From the NCBI GenBank assembly GCA_964489425.1, contig CAZAYP010000091.1, positions 1-10,944 of the forward strand: a DNA stretch of 10,944 bases, written 5' to 3'. Each line of letters starts with the position of its first letter. The first letter of the stretch is position 1. The notes under the pieces were generated by a model that saw only the letters and a program-made list of their open reading frames with translations, was not told the origin of the DNA and did no database searches. This stretch comes from CAZAYP01 sp964489425 [NCBI: uncultured Verrucomicrobiota bacterium] (GTDB taxonomy: Bacteria; Verrucomicrobiota; Kiritimatiellia; RZYC01). The position numbers and the translations under genes are program-made. Below are positions 1 to 7,278 of the stretch, in pieces.

Positions 1-164
1 ACGGGGCGCGGGCGCGCGGGCGGCGTCCGGTGCTGCGCCGCGGCGCGCAGCGCGCGCAGCGTATCCGGCGCAACATCCAGCAAGGTGCGGCCGGCGGCTT
101 TTTCCGCCAGCAGGGCTTGCTCCAGCTGGGCCAGCACGGCGCGCGTCTGTTCCGTTGGATTCAT
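1..164 (-). CDS. N-terminal fragment, possible family-4 uracil-DNA glycosylase
   Basis: Only the first 54 codons are inside the window; the frame is open to base 1. The peptide begins MNPTEQTRAVLAQLEQ, continues with a short amphipathic helix and the segment GRTLLDVAPDTLRALR (about residues 25-40), then turns Pro/Arg/Ala-rich (48-54). A helix, a 'G-x-hydrophobic...P-x-TL-x-AL' segment and a Pro-rich linker resemble the N-terminus of family-4 (Fe-S) uracil-DNA glycosylases, which remove uracil from DNA. The catalytic domain and cluster cysteines lie outside, so this is a resemblance, not proof. The ATG follows the rluD stop by 14 bp with only a weak ribosome site, so it is probably the third gene of the lgt-rluD cluster. 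It could be some other protein with a similar leader. Confidence 0.5.
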   Translation of the reverse strand, partial: MNPTEQTRAVLAQLEQALLAEKAAGRTLLDVAPDTLRALRAAAQHRTPPARPRP

Positions 165-178
165 GGCTGTACCGCCGT

Positions 179-1129
179 TCATCCTAGTGGTGACGCCGGC
201 AAAATGCAACGGTTACCGCCGCGCAATCCGGCGATCACGGCGCTGAAATCCGGGGGCAGCGGGGCCTCGAACTCCAGCGCAATGCCCAGGCGCGGGTGGG
301 TGAACCCGAGACGCCGCGCATGCAGCATCTGCCGCGGCGCGGCCAGCGCCAGCGCCTGGGCGCGCCGGCCGCCGTACTGTTGATCGCCCACGACCGGATG
401 GCCGTTGAACGCCAGGTGCACGCGGATCTGGTGGGTGCGGCCGGTGGCAATCACCACTTCCAGCAGGGCGGCGTCGGCAAACCGTTCCAGCACCGTGTAG
501 CGCGTTTCCGCCGGCCGGCCGTGGGACGGCTGGGCGCTCATCTTCTTGCGGTCGCGATCGCTGCGGCCGATCAGGGAATGGATTTCGCCGGAGGGGCTGG
601 CCGGCACGCCGTGGACCAGGGCCCAGTACATTTTATGAATGGCATGGCTCTTGAACTGGGCCGCCAGCCCGTGCAGGGCGGGCTCGGTCTTGGCCACCAC
701 CAGCAGGCCGCTGGTGTCCTTGTCCAGCCGGTGCACGATGCCGGGGCGGATCTCGCCGCCGATCCCGGCCAGGTCCGCGCAATGGTACAGCAGGGCGTTC
801 ACCAGCGTGCCCCCGGCGTGGCCGGGCGCCGGGTGGACCACGAGGCCCGCGGGCTTGTTGATCACCAGGAGATCGGCATCCTCGAACACCACGGCCAGGG
901 GAATATCCTCGGGCGCGGGCGCCGCCGGCACCGGCGGCGGAACCTCATAATCGATGGTCTCCCCGCCGCGCAGCGCGTGGCTGACCTTGGCCAGCCGGCC
1001 GGCCACGCGCACGTGGCCGGCCCGGGTCAGCTGCTGCCAGCGCGCGCGCGACAGCTCGGGCAACGCCTGGGCCAGCCAGGCGTCAAGGCGCTGGCCGGCG
1101 GCTTCCGGCGGAGCCTGCACTCGGCTCAT
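179..1129 (-). CDS. rluD: RluA/RluD-family 23S rRNA pseudouridine synthase
   Basis: A 316-residue enzyme expected to convert uridines to pseudouridine in rRNA, for RluD in helix 69 of 23S rRNA. An S4-like RNA-binding region lies at about residues 12-62 (RLDAWLAQALPELSRARWQQ). The catalytic domain starts near 80 and carries the family motif HRLDKDTSGLLVVAKT at 133-148, with D136 as the catalytic Asp. Other conserved blocks are INKPAGLVVHP (90-100), GRTHQIRVHL (230-239) and HPVVGDQQYGG (244-254). The length is usual for RluD. The start at 1129 is preferred over an in-frame ATG 19 codons upstream because a perfect AGGAGG sits 6 nt before it and the S4 region begins right after. It starts inside the end of lgt. 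The assignment to RluD rather than RluC or another RluA member rests on general similarity. Confidence 0.9.
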   Translation of the reverse strand: MSRVQAPPEAAGQRLDAWLAQALPELSRARWQQLTRAGHVRVAGRLAKVSHALRGGETIDYEVPPPVPAAPAPEDIPLAVVFEDADLLVINKPAGLVVHPAPGHAGGTLVNALLYHCADLAGIGGEIRPGIVHRLDKDTSGLLVVAKTEPALHGLAAQFKSHAIHKMYWALVHGVPASPSGEIHSLIGRSDRDRKKMSAQPSHGRPAETRYTVLERFADAALLEVVIATGRTHQIRVHLAFNGHPVVGDQQYGGRRAQALALAAPRQMLHARRLGFTHPRLGIALEFEAPLPPDFSAVIAGLRGGNRCILPASPLG

Positions 1130-1868
1130 GGTTGGCCTCCTGGCCGCCCCACGGCAGCCACCACCACAGCCCGGCCCCGGCGGCAAACAGGACCAGGCTG
1201 ATGACCTGGGCAGTGGCGAACTCGAAAAGATGCTGCCGCTCGTCGCCGCGGAAGTATTCCAGGAGGAACCGCCCGACCGGATAGATCATGAGGTAAAGCG
1301 CCACCACCGTGCCCGGCCGCCGCCGCCGCGGGTACGCCAGGGCCAGCACGACGAACAGGCCAAGGTTGAAGACCGCCTCGTACAACTGCGTGGGGTGGCG
1401 CCGGGCGCCGGCCATGAACACCGCCCACGGCGCGTCGCTGGGTTGGCCATAGCAGCAGCCGTTCATGAAGCAGCCCACGCGGCCCAGGCCGTGGCCCAGC
1501 GGCAGGCCGGAGAGCACCAGGTCGCCCAAGTCCCATAGCGGCAGGCCCCGGACGCGCGCGAACAGGACCACGGCTAGGACCCCGCCCACGAAACCGCCAT
1601 AGAAGATCAGCCCGCCCTGGTCAATGCGCAAGATGGACAGCGGATGGGCGAGGTATTCGGGATAGTTGGCCGCCACGTAGGCCAGGCGGCCGCCCAGGAT
1701 TCCGCCCAGCATGATCCAGAAGGCCAGGTCCGAGGCAAACCCGGGCGCGCGATGCTCGCGGCGCGCCACCCAGCTCCAGTAGCCCATCACGGCCAGGAAC
1801 GCAACGGCCACGCACACGCCGAACCAGTAGATTGGCCGCGACCCGAGGTAAAAGCAAACCGGGTGCAC
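1083..1868 (-). CDS. lgt: Prolipoprotein diacylglyceryl transferase
   Basis: Lgt transfers diacylglycerol from phosphatidylglycerol to the lipobox cysteine of prelipoproteins in the inner membrane. The 261-residue product is a polytopic membrane protein with hydrophobic stretches near 13-34, 48-66, 86-104, 166-180, 186-200 and 218-240. Family blocks visible are GGRLAYV (59-65), QGGLIFYGGF (84-93), GRVGCFMNGCCYG (129-141), RHPTQLYEA (157-165) and GRFLLEYFRGDER (199-211). The signature has Cys133 and Cys138 where E. coli Lgt has Asn and Glu, a variant I associate with PVC and other non-proteobacterial Lgt. The start is GTG, followed by HPVCFYLGS, which matches the usual Lgt beginning; the ribosome site is weak. 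The hydrophilic tail (about 242-261) is encoded where rluD already begins, a 47-bp overlap. Confidence 0.93.
   Translation of the reverse strand: MHPVCFYLGSRPIYWFGVCVAVAFLAVMGYWSWVARREHRAPGFASDLAFWIMLGGILGGRLAYVAANYPEYLAHPLSILRIDQGGLIFYGGFVGGVLAVVLFARVRGLPLWDLGDLVLSGLPLGHGLGRVGCFMNGCCYGQPSDAPWAVFMAGARRHPTQLYEAVFNLGLFVVLALAYPRRRRPGTVVALYLMIYPVGRFLLEYFRGDERQHLFEFATAQVISLVLFAAGAGLWWWLPWGGQEANHEPSAGSAGSRRPAP
1136..1141 (-). promoter_or_regulatory. Strong Shine-Dalgarno site that fixes the rluD start
   Basis: On the minus strand the sequence reads AGGAGG followed by 6 nt and ATG. It lies inside the last codons of lgt, so rluD can load ribosomes independently or by reinitiation. It argues against the longer in-frame start 57 nt upstream. 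Confidence 0.75.
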
Positions 1869-1923
1869 GGCGTCAGGGTCCCGGCGCCAGGCGCCCGCTA
1901 TGACAGGTTGCGTTCACCCCGTC

Positions 1924-1952
1924 AGATTACCGCATCGGCCGCGCGCGCGCAA
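1924..1952 (-). promoter_or_regulatory. Candidate promoter for lgt-rluD cluster
   Basis: On the minus strand TTGCGC (1947-1952) and TAATCT (1924-1929) are 17 nt apart, each matching the sigma70 consensus at only about half its positions. Transcription would start near 1917, giving a leader of about 49 nt. That leader contains a compact GC hairpin (GGCGCC repeated around one base, 1883-1895). Weak evidence; it is the best candidate between lgt and the palindromic element. Confidence 0.25.
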
Positions 1953-1970
1953 CCCCGGCGCACCGTCTTC

Positions 1971-2104
1971 CAGCAACTCTCGTTTTGACCCCTCTTGGAC
2001 TGCAGAACACGCCTGACGGCGTTTACTACGAACGGAGTTATGGCCGTTTTCAGGCCGTTTGTAGTGAGCGCCGTAAGGCGCGTTTGTCAAAATGAGAATT
2101 GCTG
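1971..2104. repeat. 134-bp nested palindromic element (REP/MITE-like)
   Basis: Two pairs of inverted arms are nested. The outer arms, 1971-1989 (CAGCAACTCTCGTTTTGAC) and 2086-2104, match at 17 of 19 positions when one is reverse-complemented. The inner arms, 2010-2035 and 2055-2080, match at 22 of 26; as RNA three of the four differences become G-U pairs. The inner arm carries ACTACGAACGG and a CGCC-ACGGCG core. The element fills most of the gap between the unknown membrane protein (ends 2112) and lgt (starts 1868). It could be a non-autonomous mobile or REP-type element that also folds in the transcript leaving the upstream gene. No U-tract is present, so it is not a classical terminator. 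No clear target-site duplication was found. Confidence 0.75.
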
Positions 2105-2111
2105 ACCATCT

Positions 2112-3362
2112 TCAACTGCGACGGCGCATGACGCGAAGGTCCAGGTCGCCGTGCCCCGCGTAGCGCGCCACGACCTCCGGAAGCTCCATGAACACCCACG
2201 GCGCCAGGCGCGACATGCCGTTCTTGGTGAACACCACCTGGCCAGCGATGTGTACGCAGGAGTGCAGCACCAGGCCCTGGCGGTTGCGCAGCAGGATCAG
2301 GTCGCCCAGGCGGTAATCCGAAGCCACGAACTGGTACTCCGCGAGCACCTCCTTGAGCATGGCGTCGGGCGTCGCGTACTCAACGTACGGATCTTCGCGG
2401 AAAAAGTTCATGGCCGACCAATGGCAGTCGTGGCGCGGGTTCTCGTCGGCGGCCGGGAACCGGTTGACGCGCTCGCGCGCAAATGAAGGCAGCAGTTGGA
2501 CCACGTCCATGCCCCCGCCGCCCGACGCCTGGAACGCTTCCAGGATCAGGCGGATCTCCTCTTCCCGGCCGCCGGCGCCCCAATAGCCCACCATCTGGTC
2601 GATATTGGTTTCCGGCATGATCCGCACCACCAGCATCACGGCCTGCTGCTGGTGGAGCAGGGTCAACGCCTGGCGCCGGTCCTCCGGATGGTCCAGTTCC
2701 TGCAGCAGGGTCGCCGGATCGGAAAACAGGGAGTATTCCCCGGCGCGGTACAGGTAGGGCATGAGGCGCTGCACCACCCGCGCCTGCGCGGCCGACCCGG
2801 CGCGCCAGCGCGCCAGCTTGGACGATGTAATCAGGAACGGGTCGTTGTAGTAGGTGTTCAACCCGGACTGGCCCAGGTAGCCGTAGAGCGTGCGCCGCGT
2901 GGAATCCGCAAGGCCCCGGATGATGTCCGGCGGGGGAAACAGCGAGAAGCCCCGGATGGCCGGGTTGGTGGCCGCGGCGCCGCACAGGCGCGCGGCATCG
3001 CCGGTGGCGACGCCCATGGCGGACAGTTGCGCGGCCAGGTCGGCCAGGGACGCGGCCGGCACGGCCCACTCGGGATTGCCCAGGAGGTAGCGGTCCGGCT
3101 GGAGGAGACTGTCCGGCGGGCTCAGGAACATCTCGCGCTGGATGAGTTCACCCCACGGCCCGAGCTGGGCAAAAGACGTGCGCTGCGACTCCGCTTCCGG
3201 AGTCGGCAGGATGTCCAGCAGGTTGGCGAGCGGGGACTCCGCGCAATAATGCACCCGGCAGTGCACCACCGACACGCAGAGCGCCAGCGCCGTCAGCACC
3301 CATAGCCACACCAGTACCCGGGGCCGCATAGACAGCCCCAAAAGCTTGATCTTCTCCACCAT
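2112..3362 (-). CDS. Membrane-anchored protein with NlpC/P60-like Cys/His region, function unknown
   Basis: I do not recognise a named family for this 416-residue protein. A short positive N-terminus is followed by one membrane segment (about residues 17-34, VLVWLWVLTALALCVSVVHC) with no lipobox, so most of the protein should be periplasmic. The middle (50-300) is mainly alpha-helical in character. The C-terminal part holds HDCHWSAMNFF (311-321, Cys313), GDLILL (353-358) and LHSCVHIAG (366-374, His367), then VFTKNG (377-382) and PWVFMELPEV. The order Cys, 'GDL', His is that of NlpC/P60-type papain-fold amidases, so a cysteine hydrolase acting on peptidoglycan or peptides is a reasonable inference. 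Similar 'DCHW...TKNG' proteins seem familiar from PVC genomes. The start at 3362 is chosen over an in-frame ATG at 3509 because GAGGCGG lies 4 nt upstream and the earlier 49 codons look non-coding. Confidence 0.8.
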   Translation of the reverse strand: MVEKIKLLGLSMRPRVLVWLWVLTALALCVSVVHCRVHYCAESPLANLLDILPTPEAESQRTSFAQLGPWGELIQREMFLSPPDSLLQPDRYLLGNPEWAVPAASLADLAAQLSAMGVATGDAARLCGAAATNPAIRGFSLFPPPDIIRGLADSTRRTLYGYLGQSGLNTYYNDPFLITSSKLARWRAGSAAQARVVQRLMPYLYRAGEYSLFSDPATLLQELDHPEDRRQALTLLHQQQAVMLVVRIMPETNIDQMVGYWGAGGREEEIRLILEAFQASGGGGMDVVQLLPSFARERVNRFPAADENPRHDCHWSAMNFFREDPYVEYATPDAMLKEVLAEYQFVASDYRLGDLILLRNRQGLVLHSCVHIAGQVVFTKNGMSRLAPWVFMELPEVVARYAGHGDLDLRVMRRRS

Positions 3363-3490
3363 TTGTCCGCCTCGCTGCTTGCAGGATCCTTGCGTTCGAG
3401 ACGGGCTGCCCCGCCGCTGGCGCTCAGACGACTTGACCGCGGCATTCGCTGCCGCCGGTGCACCGGGCCGATTGCCCGCTGCAAGCACCT

Positions 3491-3519
3491 TCCATTCCCC
3501 GGAACCCATTTTTTGTCAA
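3491..3519 (-). promoter_or_regulatory. Weak promoter candidate upstream of the membrane protein
   Basis: On the minus strand there is a perfect -35 box TTGACA (3514-3519), but 17 nt further only AATGGA (3491-3496), a poor -10. If used, it would leave a leader of about 120 nt before the ATG at 3362. Reported because the -35 is exact in a GC-rich gap. Confidence 0.2.
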
Positions 3520-3566
3520 GGGGGCGGCTTGTGAATCCATCACGAGGATCACGGCTCGTTCACGCA

Positions 3567-3586
3567 CCGCCGCGCCGGGGCGGCGG
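3567..3586 (-). terminator. GC-rich hairpin just after ppk, possible transcript end
   Basis: A perfect 7-bp stem (CCGCCGC at 3567-3573 with GCGGCGG at 3580-3586) closes a 6-nt loop six bases beyond the ppk stop. No U-tract follows on the minus-strand transcript, so intrinsic termination is doubtful; it might only mark or protect the operon's 3' end. In DNA this GC-rich, a 7-bp stem could arise by chance. Confidence 0.25.
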
Positions 3587-3591
3587 GCGCG

Positions 3592-5694
3592 TCACGCCGG
3601 CCGATGCGGCTGGAGCACGGTGAGCCGCGACTGCGCAGCCTGCTCAACGGCCGCGCAAGCCTGGCGGTAGAAATATTCCTGGGCGCGGAACCCCTTGCGG
3701 TTTTTCGCGGGCCGGATTTTTTCGTAGGCGCCGTCGGGCCGCAGCAGGTGGGCCTTCTGGTCGTCGCGGAAATAGGTTTGCAGGATGGCGATCAGCTGCT
3801 GGCGCGCCGCCGGGTCCTCCACCGGGACCATGAGCTCCACGCGGCGGTCGAGGTTGCGCGGCATCCAGTCGGCGCTGGAGATGAACACCTGCTCGTCGCC
3901 GCCGTGATGGAAGCAGCAGATCCGGCTGTGCTCGAGGAACCGGTCCACGATGCTGACCACGGTGATGTTCTGGCTCAAGCCCTTGATCCCGGGCACCAGG
4001 CAGCAGATCCCGCGCACGTTGAGCTTGACCTCCACCCCCGCCTGGGAGGCGGCATACAGCGCCTGGATGATCCGCGGGTCCACCAGGGAGTTCAGCTTGA
4101 TCATGATCCCGGTGGGTTCGCCCTGGCGCCGGCGCTCGATCTCCGCGTGGATCAGGCCGATGATCCGCTCCCGCAGGCGCAGCGGGGCGGCGGCCAGCTT
4201 GTAAAACTCCTGCGGCTGGGAGTAGCCGGTGATGGCATTGAAGAACGCGGAGCCGTCGGCGCCGAGATCCTCGTCGCGGGAGAGGTAGCTGATGTCGCCG
4301 TACAGGCGGGCGGTGCGCTCGTTGTAGTTGCCGGTGCCGAAATGCGTGTAGCGGGCGATGCCCTGCGGCTCGCGCCGCACCACCAGGCAGATCTTGGCGT
4401 GGGTCTTGAGGCCCTTGACCCCGTAGATGACCTGCGCGCCGGCCTCCTCCAGCTCGCGCGCCCACTCGATGTTGCGCGCCTCGTCGAAACGCGCCTTGAG
4501 CTCGACCAGCGCGGTGACGTACTTGCCGTTCTCCGCGGCGCGCTTGAGCGCGGCCACCACCGGGCTGTTGCCGCTGGTGCGGTACAGGGTCTGCTTGATC
4601 GCCAGCACCTGCGGGTCGTCGGCCGCCTCCTCGATGAACCTGAGCACCGGGTCGTAGCTGTCGTACGGGTGGTGCAGCAGCACGGCCCGCTGCTCCAGTT
4701 GCGGGAACAATGGCTCCTTGAGGTCCAGGTCCGGCGCGGCCTGGGGCGGCCACGCGGGATCGCGCAGGCGGTCGAACCCGTCGAGCTGGCTGAGGCGCAG
4801 GAACGCCGCCAGGTCCAGCGGCCCGGGGATGCGCTCGACGCGGTCCGGCCCGATCTCCAGGCCGCGGGCCAGGAACGCGGCCAGCGCCGGGCTGGCATCG
4901 TGCTGGAGCTCCAGGCGCACGCAGTCGCTGGTCTTGCGCTCGGCCAGGACCTCCTCCATGCTGATCATCAGGTCGGGCGCCAGGTCTTCGCGCAGGTCGA
5001 GATCGGCGTTGCGCGTGACACGGAACACGGCCTGCTCGAGGATCGGCTGCCCCTGGAACAGGTCGTCCAGGAACAGGCGCAGGGCGTCCTCGATCAGGAT
5101 GTAGGAGTAGCCCGACGCCGCGGGCAGCCGCAGGAAGCGCTCCGGGCAGCTGCCGATGGGCAGGACGGCGTAGCGATCCTCCACGGCGCCGGCCGCGGGC
5201 GCCAGGCGCACCGCCAGGTGCAGGCGCAGGTTCATCAGCAGCGGGAACGGCCGCTCCGGGTCCACCGCCGCGGGCGAGACGATCGCCAGCAGCTCCGCGC
5301 GCACCACCCGCAGCAGGTAATCGCGCTGCTCCGCGTCGAGCTCGTCCGCGGCCAGGCGGCGGATGCCGGCCTCGCGCAGCGCCGGCTCCAGCACCCGCTC
5401 GAAGCAGGCGTACTGGTCGCGGACCATCTTGCGCGCCCGCGCCATGACCGCGCGCAGCTGGTCCGCCGGCGCCAGCCCGGCGGGGTCGGGCTTGTTGACG
5501 TTGTCGCCGGCCAGCCACTGCAGGCCGCCGACGCGCACCATGAAGAACTCGTTGAGGTTGGAGCTGGAAATCGCCAGGAACTTGAGCCGCTCCAGCAGCG
5601 GCACGCGCGGGTCGCGGCCTTCGTCCAGCACGCGCTGGTTGAACGCCAGCCAGCTCAGCTCGCGGTTGAAGAATACGGGCGCCGGGCGGGGCAT
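3592..5694 (-). CDS. ppk: Polyphosphate kinase 1
   Basis: Ppk1 reversibly builds inorganic polyphosphate from ATP through a phosphohistidine intermediate. The 700-residue length is typical. The N-terminal domain opens with FFNRELSWLAFNQRVLDEG (8-26), and SSSNLNEFFMVRVGGL (43-58) follows. The head domain spans roughly 120-310 and the two PLD-like catalytic domains about 330-690. The phosphorylated His corresponds to H432 in LKTHAKICLVVRR, and the second active-site His to H589 in DRFLEHSR; their spacing of 157 residues equals that of H435 and H592 in E. coli. YTHFGTGNYNERTARLY (449-465) and SSADWMPRNLDRRVE (606-620) are also intact, so the enzyme should be active. The start is supported by AAGGAG 7 nt upstream. 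The gene begins 4 bp after the Ppx-like gene ends, so the two are surely co-transcribed. It is the last gene of the operon. Confidence 0.97.
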   Translation of the reverse strand: MPRPAPVFFNRELSWLAFNQRVLDEGRDPRVPLLERLKFLAISSSNLNEFFMVRVGGLQWLAGDNVNKPDPAGLAPADQLRAVMARARKMVRDQYACFERVLEPALREAGIRRLAADELDAEQRDYLLRVVRAELLAIVSPAAVDPERPFPLLMNLRLHLAVRLAPAAGAVEDRYAVLPIGSCPERFLRLPAASGYSYILIEDALRLFLDDLFQGQPILEQAVFRVTRNADLDLREDLAPDLMISMEEVLAERKTSDCVRLELQHDASPALAAFLARGLEIGPDRVERIPGPLDLAAFLRLSQLDGFDRLRDPAWPPQAAPDLDLKEPLFPQLEQRAVLLHHPYDSYDPVLRFIEEAADDPQVLAIKQTLYRTSGNSPVVAALKRAAENGKYVTALVELKARFDEARNIEWARELEEAGAQVIYGVKGLKTHAKICLVVRREPQGIARYTHFGTGNYNERTARLYGDISYLSRDEDLGADGSAFFNAITGYSQPQEFYKLAAAPLRLRERIIGLIHAEIERRRQGEPTGIMIKLNSLVDPRIIQALYAASQAGVEVKLNVRGICCLVPGIKGLSQNITVVSIVDRFLEHSRICCFHHGGDEQVFISSADWMPRNLDRRVELMVPVEDPAARQQLIAILQTYFRDDQKAHLLRPDGAYEKIRPAKNRKGFRAQEYFYRQACAAVEQAAQSRLTVLQPHRPA

Positions 5695-5698
5695 GGGG

Positions 5699-7252
5699 TC
5701 ACTCCTTCTCCTGGGCGAGCCGCAGGGTCACCTGCTTCCCGTACACCTGCTCGAACAGCCGGCTCTTCTGCTGCAGCTCGATCTGCTCCATGGAAATGTC
5801 GGACACGTCCGGGGCGGTAAGGATCAGGCGGTCCTCGGCGACGGTCACCGTGACCGTCGCCAGGCGTTGGGCGCGGCGGCTCTCGAGCGCGTCGGCCACG
5901 CGCAGGATCGCCGCCAGCTTGCTGACCACGATCCGGTCGGCGCGCTCCAGGGCCATGTATTCCGGGTGCGACGGCTGCGGGTGCGCCTTGCGGTGGTAGC
6001 GCGCCACCAGGGCCACGATCTGTTTCTGGCGCTCGGTGAGGCCGAACAGGTCGCTGTTCTGGATCAGGTACAGGGTGTGCTTGTGGTGGCTGCGGTCGTT
6101 GACGTAGCGCCCGGCCTCGCGCAGCAGGGCGGCCAGCTGCAGCAGCAGCTCGTACGGCGCGCCGAGCTGGTGCTCCGCTTGCAGCGCCCGGAACAGGATC
6201 CGGCTCAGCAGCGCCCCGTGCTCCGCGGTCTTGCGGTCAAAATGGTATTTGAACCCCAGGTCCATGGCCGCGCGGATGATCTGCTCCGCCTGGGCCTCGG
6301 CCGCGGACCCCTGCAGCGCCAGCGACGCCAGCAGCCCGTCGCGCAGGGTGGCTGCGGCGATCATGACGTGCGCGAACCCGAACGCCTGCGCCATGCGCTG
6401 GGCGGTCAGCAGCGCGGGGTAGAGGGTTTCGGCGTCCGCGTACGGCAGGTGGTGCTGGCGCACGAGCTCGTCCACCGGCGCCCGGGCCAGGTCGCGCACC
6501 AGGCGCTCCAGCCCGGCCAGCGGCAGCGCGGCCGCGGACTCCTTGTCCCATTCCGGCAGGAGCTGGCCGGCGGCGAAACGCGCGTCGCCGCCGAGCACCA
6601 GCAGGAAGCTGGGCGCAAAGCTGCGCACGTCGTCCAGCAGGAAGTTGATCCCGCGGCGGATGTAGTCCTCCATCAGGTGGCGCAGGCGGGCGGCCGGCGC
6701 GTGGAACTGCTCGAGGATCTCGCGGATCCGCAGCGTGCCCAGGCGGTAGGTGTGCGAGAACAGCACCTGGCCGGCCTGCACCACCAGCACCTCCGTGGTG
6801 CCGCCGCCCACCTCCACCACCAGCACCTTGGCGTTGCGCAGCTCCGGGTGGCGCTGCAGGAGCGGCGCCACGCTCTGGAACGTCAGGCGGTTGACCCGCG
6901 ACTCGTCGGCCACCTGCACGTCCAGCCCGGTGGCGATGAACAGCCGGTCCACGAACACGTCGCGGTTGGTGGCCTCGCGCACCGCGCTCGTGGCGATCGC
7001 CGTCACCGGGCGGGGATCCGCGATGCCGTACTCGCGCAGCACCTGGCGGAAGCTGCGCAGCGCCGTGACGCAGGCTTCCGTGGTTTCGCGGCTGATCGTC
7101 CCGCGGGTGAACGTGTCCTTGCCCAGGCGCACCGCCTGCTGGAGCGACTCGATCACCTGCAGGCTGCCGTCGGCGCGGGGCTGGGCAATGGCCATGCGGA
7201 TCGCGCTGGATCCGATATCAATGACAGCAACGGGCTGGTGGGTATGGGTCAT
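5699..7252 (-). CDS. Divergent Ppx/GppA-family protein with HD-like C-terminal domain
   Basis: The 517-residue protein has the Ppx/GppA layout: an actin-like phosphatase fold (about 1-300; VIDIGSSAIRMAIAQ 10-24, VVEVGGGTTEVLVV 145-158, VLGGDARF 219-226) and an HD-like helical domain (about 315-460; HHKHTLYLIQNSDLFGL 389-405, VARYHRKAHP 416-425). The family cleaves terminal phosphate from polyphosphate or pppGpp. A gapless alignment by eye to E. coli Ppx from ATSAVREATN through RLTF puts Val120 at catalytic Glu121. Glu147 falls at Asp143 and Arg378 at the His of LLHE. It may thus be inactive or changed in activity, perhaps a polyP or nucleotide sensor, so no symbol is given. The ATG at 7252 is chosen because IDIG begins right after it; AGGTG lies 7 nt upstream. 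The reading frame stays open to 7783 inside the sugar kinase gene, but that extension is a shadow. Confidence 0.88.
   Translation of the reverse strand: MTHTHQPVAVIDIGSSAIRMAIAQPRADGSLQVIESLQQAVRLGKDTFTRGTISRETTEACVTALRSFRQVLREYGIADPRPVTAIATSAVREATNRDVFVDRLFIATGLDVQVADESRVNRLTFQSVAPLLQRHPELRNAKVLVVEVGGGTTEVLVVQAGQVLFSHTYRLGTLRIREILEQFHAPAARLRHLMEDYIRRGINFLLDDVRSFAPSFLLVLGGDARFAAGQLLPEWDKESAAALPLAGLERLVRDLARAPVDELVRQHHLPYADAETLYPALLTAQRMAQAFGFAHVMIAAATLRDGLLASLALQGSAAEAQAEQIIRAAMDLGFKYHFDRKTAEHGALLSRILFRALQAEHQLGAPYELLLQLAALLREAGRYVNDRSHHKHTLYLIQNSDLFGLTERQKQIVALVARYHRKAHPQPSHPEYMALERADRIVVSKLAAILRVADALESRRAQRLATVTVTVAEDRLILTAPDVSDISMEQIELQQKSRLFEQVYGKQVTLRLAQEKE
5702..5707 (-). promoter_or_regulatory. 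Shine-Dalgarno for ppk inside the end of the ppx-like gene
   Basis: AAGGAG on the minus strand, 7 nt before the ppk ATG at 5694, overlaps the last codons of the upstream gene (QEKE-stop). This points to translational coupling of the Ppx-like protein and Ppk1. Confidence 0.7.
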
Positions 7253-7278
7253 GACGGCACCTGGACGGCGGGCCGGGT

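Noticed and set aside
3260-3320. Lipoprotein signal on the membrane protein (cysteines after the hydrophobic stretch)
   Set aside because: The residues before the cysteines (SVVHC, CRVHYC) do not form a lipobox, so a plain membrane anchor is more likely.
3363-3509. A 49-residue N-terminal extension of the membrane protein
   Set aside because: It has no hydrophobic or conserved character and precedes a good ribosome site with ATG at 3362. The weak promoter at 3491-3519 would also sit across its start.
3604-5820. A 738-codon open frame on the plus strand opposite ppk
   Set aside because: Ppk1 on the minus strand is unmistakable, and this frame is rich in Arg/His/Gln/Val without domain motifs. 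It is a GC-bias shadow, as are other long antisense frames at 296-1201, 5363-7372, 7399-8481 and 9140-10606.
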